DNA of 64,000 nucleotides. Source: Ascidia mentula (taxonomy: Eukaryota > Chordata > Ascidiacea > Phlebobranchia > Ascidiidae). The position numbers were made by a program, and so were the translations under genes. Shown in pieces: positions 47,001 to 59,000 of this stretch. The stretch is from assembly GCA_947561715.1 (NCBI GenBank), contig OX387205.1:997001-1061000 (forward strand). Reading direction: 5' to 3'. The stretch's first letter is position 1, and each line of letters opens with the position of its first letter. The notes under the pieces were generated by a model that searched no databases, was not told where the DNA came from, and saw only the letters and a list, made by a program, of their open reading frames with translations.

Positions 47001-50000
47001 GCAATGAATCTTTGCAACATTTTTTAAAATCTTTAACCTTGGCCTCTGTAGTTCTGCATTGTTTCACTTTTACCTATCTTCGCCTGAGACAAACTTAATT
47101 ATTGCGAGCCTCTATATTCCCACTGGGACCCAAAAAAAACGACCAAGCGCTCGCGTGCCGACCTGAATCTACACAGCAAAGCCGGAGGATTCGTTCGGCT
47201 AAAGAAGCAAGCGCGCAGAAAAAGGGAAAGCTGTGCTCCGGTTGGGTTTGTGTTTACGCAGACAACACGGGAGATGGGCAAGGTATAGCGTGGGACACGT
47301 GAGACGAGCTGACAATTCCGCACTCGAGTGCTCAGCCAGGCAGACGCCTGTCACCTCTCTTCAAAAGCCAACCTTATGACGCTTCTGCTTTGCCCTGTGG
47401 GACCCCGAAGGAAATCCTCAGGCGCGGGTTCGAATCCCCGCGGAGCCAGATTCGATTTTGAGACAATTTTGACGCCCTAACCTATGGAGCAATAATTCAA
47501 TTGGCCACTACATACAAAAGGCCCAGTTAGTAGAAGTCGCAGTTCGCGCTTAGGGATTTAACAACGGCCCGATGAGAGCAAGTGTTCAAACGGTCGGCAG
47601 CCGTACCTCGCACCGGTCGGTCGAATTAGAAACTGGAAATCAAATTAACCTTTCGCTACTGGGGTTAGAACAACTGGCGCCGACTGTGGACAAGGTGACC
47701 TAAAAACGTTTTCGCGAAATTTCTCCCCAAAACAAAAAAATGCTGGCGAACCAGCGTGGGAATAAGCGGTGGCGAAAAAACACCTAGTGAAGCAGGTATT
47801 CGAACCTTAGAGGGCTTTCTTGTACACAATTCAGAAAAAAAGACGTGGATCACACAAGTGGACAGACGACAGTTCATTTCGTTGACGCTTTACTGGGCAC
47901 GCAAAACTATTACTGGAAGAAAATAATTTGTTGAACTTGTTATTCAGTGGACAATAATTTAAAAAAAAGAAACTGCAGTGATTTAAATATTGCATGATTT
48001 ACTTGTCGTTTTTTTTTTGGGGGGGAACAATAAGTCAACACACACATACCGATACTTACAAAACAATTTCCCATTATGCCCCAACAAACAATCAACCTCG
48101 CATGGCCATTATCTAATCTCTACTCCCCACCGACAACAACATGCAGCAAGCCACAGTTTCCTCAATGTATTCAAGGCACCGCAATACGGGGCTACGGAAA
48201 AGCCTCGGTTAAACCCCAGCGTCTAGTTTTCATTCTAAACATTTAACCGTGGGTTTGGCGTCGCTTCGGCGGTTCAACGTATTCGAGTTACGTCAATTTG
48301 GGCAATTATCTGTCTATTTAATCAATACAGGTACAGCAAAAATCACTCATAATCTACGTATTAGCCGTTCCGCCGTCTTCGCGAAAATTAAGTCAACGTC
48401 CGCTGTGTTATTTCGTTGATTGAAGCTGATGTAAAACCACAAACAATACAACCTCATCAAGGGGCTTTCCCAATATTAAATTAAACAAACAAATAGAATT
48501 TTTTGCCCTTCTGTTTAGTTTGCGACCAAGCATTTCATAACATAACATCTTATTTATTGAATGACAAAATCGTCGAACCATTGGAGATCAACAGGAATTG
48601 GGAAAATATTGTCGCGTGCGGACAAGACGAGGAATTCAGGTCTGATAAACATTTCGTCCGTACAAACCATCGGGCTTAATTGTACTTGAAATTTTACGCT
48701 CCACCTCTAGTTCAGTCAAGGTCGATTAGTTAGTTAAGTATTTGTTGCACACGACAGTAGCGCCGAAAATCCTCCAAAAACAGAATACGACCCCGGCATT
48801 GAATCTTCCGTCGCGACAGAAAAATTTACGGTGGAAAAACGAATCTTTCGGGATGTTCGAATTCGCTCATGCGGAACAAGTTTGATGGAAATAAGGATGT
48901 GGAGACTGCTTTGATTCGTGATGCATTGAATCACAACTTCCCCTTACGTTTTTTTGCAGTTAAAACTCGCTTGGTAAATAGTCTGGGCAAAAAGTTACAT
49001 CAATACCGATAAATTTTTTTACCATTTTTAAACAAATTCATAATGTTTTTAATGACTTAAACGGCCCAATTATCATGATCACGTGGTCAGAACAATTGAC
49101 CAATGAAAGACGGTTTTTTGCTTAGAGCGTAGAAGGAAGAAAAAAATGCCTGAAATCTCGACGTCTAAGTCGCTATCGAGCGATCCTAACCCATCAGCTA
49201 TCGCGGCGTCATCTCAATACCTTCTGACGTCCATATCTCCCTTAATCAGGTAAATTTTCGGCGGCGAGACGTTCTAGAATGGAACGGCGTCGGCGGATGG
49301 CAAGACAGCGCCACACGCAATTAGCAGGGAATCAAATAAACACAACGCGAGACTTTGATCGGATATCTGTGCTGCCGATCGAAGCCATTAGCCATTATTT
49401 TGACGGTAAGTGCTCACGACATTAAATAAATCCAGGTCTATACGCAGCGTCGTCATGCTGTGCATGGATGGATTAAACGACAGTAAGTGGATTTTAAAGT
49501 TTAAGTTTGCTTTCAGAATGATCAGCTTTTAGTCAACCTTCATTGGAATTAAGTAGAATAAAAGTAACTAACACGTGAAACGGTTACTGGTTGCAAGCAA
49601 CGATAACTCGTTTTCTTGTACACACAATGCACCAGGTTTCAAACCGGATCAGCCCGGTATAATTTCCGAAAAGTTTTTTACGTTGAAACGTTTTAAGCAA
49701 AAAACAAATTATTCTTATATGTCCATCGAGATCAACTCCAACAAAACAACCGAAGTTCAAACGGGTTCATCAAAACAATTTGCAAAAAAAACTTATGTAA
49801 AAATTAACACCGGTCATTTTGAGCGCATTAATTGGCGACGGCAAGCTGGTGAGATACAAGTTGCTGTCAGATTGATCAAGACGGATGGAGTGAAGGGAGA
49901 TGAGGTGGCCGACGAAACTGCAGTGTTTACCTATCCGAAGAATCGGGTTAGATTATCAAAGTGTCAATCATCGAGTGGGCGGGAGACACATCAGATCCGG

Positions 50001-53000
50001 TTACACCGTCCTCTGAAACTCATCAAAGACCGACCGCCATAAATTATACGTCATAATCGGTTGCCCAGAGACTGGACGTTCGGTCCTTCGGCAAACTGGT
50101 ATGTGGGTCACACTGGACGGATGCTAACAGAATGTGAGATTAAGCCCTGTACACCATAAATTAGAACATATCCCTTTTTTGCTGCGAAATTGAAATTAAA
50201 AAATCTGTTTCATAAAATATTTGGCCTTTTCCAGCAACCGTAAAGTTATTATGGATTGAAAAGTTGCAGTTGGTCGAATTTCGAAGCTAGTTCTTCAGCA
50301 GATCTACGCAAAGATTTCAATTAAATATAATCGACGTTATTTGTTGGGTTTAAAGGCTGCGGGGCAAAAAAAGATTTTTCTGTTTTGCAGGTTTTTCGAG
50401 TTCACCGTTGCTAAAATGCTTCAAGTTATGCTGCTTTTGAGCCATCCATCTGATCGCATCAATCTCCATGAATTGCTCGGGAGGAGGATTGTATGTTTAA
50501 AAGCATCCACGTTCAAATATTTCGTTGAAAATAAACTTAAGTCGTTTCAAATCAAGTGAAAATTGAAATTAAACGGGCGTTGATTGTAATAAATCGTTTT
50601 GAATAAAGATTAAAAAAAAACGTTGGAATTTACGTTTTAAGTCTACATAAATGTCTCTCTTTATATGTTGTATTTTCCGTTTTTGTTCAATCGTTTTTCC
50701 GAACATAACAACTTATTCAGTAAAGATATTCAGCAAAAAAATGAGTCAATTTGAAAAAAAAGACAAAAATTTTGTTTTCAAGTTTACATTTTTTCTTTTT
50801 CGAAATTTCTTCATGGCCGGTTTAATTCCTAATTCCTATTTCAAAAAGAGGAAAGTGCTCCGAACTTAACTCCAGTAACGCGACATCAATAAACCCCACA
50901 TCACTGTCCACCATTTTGTCGCCCTGTCAAGCCAGACAACCACGATTAGCCGCGTGGTAAACTCTGTTTAATGGAACGAGCAACAGGCGGCGTGACCGAT
51001 GGAATCGTAAACAGGTTGAGGCGGCTCTGCGCGAGTAACAGGAAAACGCTATTTGCGGGTTCGTCCGACTCCGCGAGGTGACAAATGATGGCTTCAGTCG
51101 GTATTTCGACTACGGCACGCGCCAGTCGTGTTCACAAGGTGGGATTTAAGGATTTCATGCTTTCAAACTTTGTACAGTGTTTTATTCAACGGTTTCAAGT
51201 TTCAATAATCAGAGTTCACAAACATATCCATTGTAACACACGTGTTTTGTATGTGGTGGAGTACGAGATTATTTTTATCGCTTTAACTTGCTTCTCTCGC
51301 GACACAATTCGGTTTCGTGCCAAGAAGTCCCTCAAGCTTGACAAAGTGTAAACAAAACCGGAACGTAAATGACGGAATGACAAATGTTTACCTACATGTC
51401 GTAAGATCAACAATATTCGTCTCAATGTCCGCTTACACAATTCTGTCGTTTCGTGTCTCTCGCCCGATTCCAGTGCTTACAGAGAGAAGTTGTAAACAAG
51501 GATAGTCACGTACTCACCGCATATAATAAGCTTGTTAACAGTCGTTCACCATAAATAAGGTTGCAAGTAATTGAAACATTGTAACAACGCCTTCTATTTT
51601 CAGAATTAAAATGTGTCCACATACAGGAAGGAGCAAATACGCCACATACTGGAGTAATATTATCACTGAATATTTGTTTTAAGTGAGCTGCATTCAGGCC
51701 CACTGTTTCGACCTATTAGGTTTCATCATTAAAGTGAATGTTCTTACTTGATATGCGGCTGAAGGCAAAGTTATGATCAACACGACCAGTTGGGAGTTCT
51801 GCTAATTCACATTGGACACTTGATAATAGGCGACCGCATAAAAAAACCTCAGGGACTTCGTATGAATGAACATCGTCATCGTATCTAACGACGCGTTAAT
51901 AATTGGTAAACAGGCGGTTTTGTATTTACAGAAACGCGACTTTTTAATCAAACCAAGCAAGGTCACAGCGAGTATTTATGTTTCTCATTAAAGAAGCTAG
52001 AGCACAAACTTGACCGCGCGATTATTTCGCCCGAGAGTCGCGTGCCTCGCCGAATCGGCGCAAACAAGGGATTAAGAACGGCGGGCGGGCGGGGAGGAGG
52101 AGGGTTGTTTACCGAGGCCCGCGCTTGGAAAAACTTTGCAGATCAATGACAAAGGTCAGCAAGATTTGGCGGCGAAGCGGGAACAGGATTAAATTTCGTC
52201 GGGGCTTTCGTAACGATATGTTGGGATGAGTTGACTGGAAACGCACGGTTTGGAATTATCTGCACACGAAAGTCGAGTTGCTTTCAAGGGGGGGGGTTGT
52301 TAAAAACGCTTAGCGGCACGTATTTGTGAAACGATATTTGGCGCAATAACCTGGACAGGAATAACTCCTACATAAGGACGCCAACTTGAGAAATTTAGGA
52401 ACACAACTTGCCGTTTTGTGATTCTTCAACACAAACAATATATCCAATATAACTGCTCCGAAATTCATTAACAAGCGTTGCGATCATATCTACAAATTTG
52501 TTACTGGTCAAACCAACCGTAATTTGCCTACGGTTTGGACGCGATCAACTGAGCACCTGCACCTTCAAAGGCGGTAATGCAACGTTTCATGCATCGCTAA
52601 CCACGTTCACGCTCGATTAAACAAACAAGCAGTATTTTGTCAAAACTCTGCAGGAATGAAAATACAAACGAGAAAGCCGTGTTCAACGCGGGAAGCAACA
52701 TTGAAAACCGAAGTGAATGGAATTAAATTGTGATTGTGATTGTGATCAGTGCAATTTGGACGTTTCCAAGTCATTTTCCTGCAATTAGAATTTATGTTTA
52801 AACAAATTGCGCATTTAACAAAGGGACGTCGGGACACATCATTTAAGATCAAACAAAATTCCTCAATAATCACTTCTTTCTTCAATAACGTTTTATCTTC
52901 GTGTAGGGGTTTGTAGACGTAATGAAAACAAAGCTGCGATAAAATGTCAAAAGTGAATCCAACACAAACGTTCAAGATATATCTTGTATATCTCAAAAAC

Positions 53001-56000
53001 AAAAAATCAATTTTCGTAACACGCATGACGAGAACACGGAAGTTTGGAGTTAAAATCATGTGATGTTCGGCGGTGGCGCCACGGTTACCCCCAAAATACC
53101 ACAAGCATACCGAACTTCACATCCCCAAAGTCGTCAAAACGTCAAAAAATGTTATTTACCATTGTCAGGATCGACATGTAGAAGAGGTGAAAGTGGCCCT
53201 GGACTTTTTATGTGGCCTGCATCGTGTAGACAACCGGTCGCGCCTTAATTACAAACAAATCGTTCGAGGATGGCGCGCGAAATTGGCCCGTGTTTACCCA
53301 ACAAATCCTGCAGAGCGCCGAACAGCCGGCGACGCGATCGCACCGGGCGCAATTACCCTCCGAAAAATTGCAGCCAATCCCTGCGGAAAGGCACGTGATT
53401 TCTGTCGCCATGCCAACCATCGGGGGTGGGGGGTATCTGCGCATCTTCTCGAATTCTACCCTGCGACGAGACGTCGTCGGTTCCAACGCCGACGTATGGA
53501 CTGTTGTAATTTAGTGCCTCGCTTTAAACGCTGTTGGTTGCGCAGTAAAATCTGCAGGCCGGGTGAAGTCGTTGCGGCCGATGCGTCGTAAAACATAATG
53601 GGTCTCTGTTAACCAAATCCATCCCGTTTGCGAATTGCAGCCAATAAACCTATACTTTTTTAACGTCTGTCTCTATAACCCGGCTTTTCCACTTGTCCAC
53701 TTGTTTTTATTATAAGTTGTCTTGAAGCAATCGAAGGTCGCTTATTTGTCCGAAACAGCAACATGTGGTTTGCTGGGTTTTAAGTTTTACGTTTTCCAAA
53801 GCGTTGCGAAGTGACACCGTAAAGTTACTGCCATCCGGTTATTCTGTGCTACGTGTGTACTCAAGATCACAAAACACATCGGCACAAGAACCTGACATGT
53901 TAACTTTAATATCTACGGTCCCAACAGTAGCTCTACTGGAAACCACATAAATATTACGTGTGGTGACGAAGGATTTATGTTGCTCAGAAATTGAATCAGC
54001 CAAGTGTGTGGCATTGCTTGTTATGTGAAAGTTTGTATCTCACAGTACAGAAATTGCGGGCTCTTAAAACCCGTATGACGTCACGCCACACACGGTCTAC
54101 ACCTTACTTGTGTAGAACGCTTGTATGTCCAACATAGGCAACACCCAGAACAACACGTTTTGGCAACACTTGCCAACCTAAAAAATGTTCCCACAGTTGA
54201 AGCCAGGTTGACAACAACAGAGGGGCGGCTACTTTTACATAATAAGGGATCACAGGTCGCGTAGAAGTCAAGCGAAGCAAGGGAACCCTGGTCAAGACCA
54301 CCCACCCATCTCGGTCGCTCTCTCTCCATGCGGTCGCCCTCACTCTCTTGTTACAAGCAAGCCGCCCAGTTCAAGTTCTCTCCTTTAGTTTAAACTCTCT
54401 CCAGTCTTAAGTAAAAGTCTTTTGGCAAGTCATGTTTCTCTATTCTTGCGTAAGCCTAGAACATCAGGCCCTTGTTCTTTGCCGGGAACCAGAACATTGC
54501 AAATTTGCAAACTTTCGTAACCTAAAACTTGACATGTTGCAGCTTGTGCAACAACAACACGCACTTTTACTCCGGCAAAAAAACTCGCTGTACAACGTGA
54601 ACAAACACCTGCTCTCATTCTGCATGACAAACCCGTTCAGTGCAACAAGATTATCTTTACACAAACGAGAGGCGTCGTTCTAAAGACAGGTCTGACAATA
54701 AATTAGCTATAACACTTCACAATCCCGTCAAACCGCGCTAATCACGCCGCCGTTAGCCAAGTTTCGGCGACAAAGAAAGGTTTGATTAACGATTAACAGA
54801 CTCTGAGCGATTTGTTGTGTGTTATGACACGGGCGGGCCACGGCGCTTAAAATTCAATTAATATCGTAAAACGCCAGGGCGAGGGACTTATTATCGGGCA
54901 AGATACACACACGACACGTCAGAGAGGGTTGCACGAGGTTCACGTTCGGTTTGCGGGACAACTAATTGGGGATTTGTAGGAAATCGGTTTTGTCCTTGTT
55001 CGCCTGACAGCGACAGATAAGGTCGCGGTTTAAGGATTGCGGGATATTGTGGCACAAAAGTGAATTAGTCGGATAAATAGCGTGCGAAAATGTGATAATC
55101 CGTCATTTAATTGGATGAGAAGATGAAAATAAACCCGGACATGACAGTGTGGGTCAATATATACAAGTTAGCGTTTGTTTAAGCGGAACACAAGATTACG
55201 GATCACTTTCTACAGAGCTTTTGTTTTTATGAAAACACTGTAAAGGCAACCATTGGAAAGCTATAAAGGCTCGTTGGGTCTTTTAATCTAGTCCGCTAGA
55301 GATTTGGAGCTATAGTATAAATTAATTTCGCATAAACGCACTGTTTAGACCACCAGTTTGATGTAATTTTTGGTAATTTCTGGCCCATACAGACGGCACG
55401 GTAAAATATTTCCACGTCACACGTTATTATAAGTGGACATTAAGCCCAATGACATAAATTGGAACATCTACTTCTTTCTGGTGAATGCTAACCACTGTCT
55501 GGACAGCTCTCTTTAAGCAAAACAACAACAGCACAAACAGGCGAACTAGAGTCGAATTTATCCCAACAAGAGCCAGAGTCGATAGAACCGACCCCAAAAT
55601 AGCCGAAAAACCTAAAACTTTCTGTCAAAATCCCGAAAGACAAATCGTCGGAGAGTGCAATTATTTGCCGAAAAACAACACAGCCGTCAATTAAGGCATT
55701 GGTAGTTCTCGGGTGTCCATTGTAAAACCACACTCTGGCTAAAACCTTGAGCCTTACTCTGTTGGCATTGCTGAAGGGCCAGGGGGGAAAAATTTAAGCC
55801 CGGGGTCCTTATGACCCACGCCCTGGCCCACCCGGTGACGAACACGGTGTTACGACCCCCCTAGTTGGAATACGTGGGAAAAATTGGACCCCAAACCGAA
55901 CCCCATTTGTACTTGTCAATCATACTGTGGGATTTAAGTTGTTTTGTCTGAAAACTGTTGTTCTTGTGTTTTTCGCGGTTTGGTCGACGGCAAGTACAGA

Positions 56001-59000
56001 TGGTATAAGGCGTAGAGGACAATGGTTTTCAACAAACCAACCCATGATTACCTTTCCAGCTGCAAAGTGACGACAAATTAGGTCCGTAAATCATAAAAAC
56101 GAGAGATTTCGAGGCGGCAAAATTGCCTTCAAATGTAAACTCCACGTTCAATCTAGGTAAACGTTTACCATACAACGTAACAAACACATTAAGTATACAC
56201 TGGACGAAAAACGAGTTCCATAACCAGTCAGATGCAAAGTTTGTTGAAGCATTGGCTGAAGTCAGCACTTGTACTTTGCAACTCACTTTTACGATGTATT
56301 TTACCCAAAACACAAACCCGCAAAATATAGCGGGGATAACTACCAACAATTACGGTAAATTTCCATCTCTAGGATTGTCGGCGTCTTCAGCTTCAGTGAG
56401 TTCTACACACACAGAGAGAAGGTTGCGTGCCCCGGGTAATCTATCATAGGCTGTGATCGCAGGTGCATGAGAGAGCAAGAGAACAAGAAAATCCAGTGTG
56501 TATTAACAGCTGGTTTGATGGTGTATCATATAACTCGAACCTGAGCAACATCACAGGCGGAGATTTGTTCGTAAGATCGGATGAGAACAACGTAAATACC
56601 CGGCACGCCAAAATGAAACGACTTAGGTAATTATACAAGGGGGGTAGATTATATTTTGTTGTAAAGGAAGGGGATTTGAGGACGTGTGCAAAGCCACAAG
56701 TATTTGGTAAAGCGGATTACAACCCCTTGGGATCTGTTGCAGAAACACGGAAGCCGAAAACACCACTCGAAATCTTGCTAACGCGACCCTTCCACGCAAA
56801 ACGTAAGGAGAATGAATATGGAACCTTCGCTTGTGAAAGTTTTAATTGCCTCAAAACTCACCAGCTCATCTGGCAAAATAATTTAACTTGGTCGGAGTTT
56901 CGGTCGGTATGCAATCGACGTTCATGTCCGATAGCGCAAGCAACAAATTGTTATATTTGCTCTGTAAAATATTGCGGAAAGTTGGTGGCGAAACTTTCTC
57001 ATCGAAGTTAAATGCAGTTTGTTTTTCTGCCACCGAAGATTTAACAATAGTCGAGGTTTGCATTCCAAGGGACCGATGCATCTTAAAGCCTTTTATTGCA
57101 ACCTTTCAACAGTTGTGGCGAAAATAAACTCCAACGAACGCAAGGAATTCAGGGCATCTATTTTCGGGGCCTCGTTAAGAAATTGCAACAAAACCAACAA
57201 GGGAGCAGATGTCTTGTCAACCTGGGTCCATTCCACCGGTCATCAACCCCTCTTTGCTTGCATTATTATCTTAACTGAGCGCGGTCGGTTTACAACGTTG
57301 CGCCGTCGATAATAGGCCGCCTATTGATAAGCGAGGCCGGGGGAAGGGAACACGATCTTTATCGCAACTAAAGGCTGGGACCCTTGAAACGTAACAAAGG
57401 CGTGACGACATAATGAGCGCGAGAGATGGGAGAAGGTGGGTGCGATGAACTCCACAAGTGGGGTTGCGGGTTCTGGCGGCAGAGGGGCGGATTTTGAGTT
57501 GGGTCTTGGCCCCAGGGGTGAAGGGGGATAGGAAAGGGGGAGCGTCAAAAAGCTCTTGTCGAACCGTTTCGCTTATGATGAAGTAAACAGACGGATAAGC
57601 TTGCTGGGATGAAACGAAGGTTCAGGGACCACATACTCGACATGCAAACATAATCTTAGCGTAACGGGAGAGGGCCAATGCTGAGGCAACGAGGCGGCCA
57701 CAAGGACGGTAATTAGGCCCCATTTCGGGCCCATAAGTCGTCCGGTTTTAAACGAGGGTTTTGTGCCGTGTGGAATACTCACATGGGTTCCAGAGAGAGG
57801 AGTTTTAAGTTTACTGAAAACAACAAACCTGTCATCTCTTACAGATTGCCTCACAACTTGGGTTTGTGGCATTGCGTGAATATTGTAATAGGTCTTCCAT
57901 GTTACAAGCACAACTATTTTAATGGTTTAATTTGTAGAGATTGTGAAAAAATTCTAACTATTGCTGAAGGTTTATAAAATTCGATTGTTATTGAAATAAG
58001 AAACTTCTTTCTCCATAAACAGCGAATATCGCACAAGAAGCTTCAAGATTCAAGTTTTGAAAAGTTCATCCCCATGGAATAATATTGCATCCAAATATTG
58101 CGCAATCCACTGCGCCAGACTAATATACAAAACCATGCAATGCGCTCTGCTGATGACGTAACATCCCTAAACCTTTCCCTGGAGTATCTGTAATCGGTCG
58201 ATTACTTAAAAGAAGATCGGGAACAGCTTGAAGAGAGAGCGGAAACTATGTAAGGATTGCCTGGTGATCGGGGGCCACTCAAGGGCCCTTAATCCATGGA
58301 AAGCGGGCTTGCATCCTATGATTGACCGGACTACAAGGCAATTATGTTGTCCTGGGGCCGGTTTAAGACCACTCAACCAATAGATACGGAGCAGTGGAGC
58401 CTCAATAATCCCGAGCGGTGCAGTGAGGCGTGTCCATAAATCGCTGGTCAATTTCTTATGAAAAGTAGCCGCAACTTCCAGCGGAAATGTTTAATACTAT
58501 AATGTTGTGGAATTCTGGCGTCTAACGGTAAAGGCATTTTGGACACTTTGATGACAGGACAGAAACAGTAGGTAATTTTGTGTTTGCTTCGAAATCGTCT
58601 TTTTTCTGCACGAAAAATCCTCCTCAATGCATTTTTACTTCCAAAATCTTTGGATGCAGGAACGCAATGCTGAATAAAACCACGGAATTTATAGTTAAAA
58701 TTAACCAGGCAAACAAAGCAAAGTACGTGCGTTGCAAACGTTCAACAACCACGTAAACCACAATATCTAACGACTCCCGAGAACGGTTGCAACCCACAAA
58801 GATAAAGTTGCACAACAAAAATTCTCGCCACGCGCGTCAAGCGACGACATTCGATAGGAAAAAGCGCTTTTGTTTTAGTTTCGCGTTGACCTTGAGTCTC
58901 GGGGTCTGTGGTCCAAGCCAAGAAGCGACGGCCGTGGGTCGAGGTAAAGCAGTAAACTCTATGTAAGACGTTGTACCAAGGCACAGAGGAATGCACACGG

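Noticed and set aside
47424..47452. Functional tRNA gene
   Set aside because: Only the T-arm is convincing. D-arm, anticodon arm and acceptor pairing were not found.
49575..50042. 155-codon plus-strand frame
   Set aside because: Lys-rich, no recognised motif, no flanking splice sites. It may be a chance frame, although a lost single-exon gene cannot be excluded.
53073..53591. 172-codon plus-strand frame
   Set aside because: Lies in a GC-rich patch where stops are rarer, with open frames in three frames at once and no domain.
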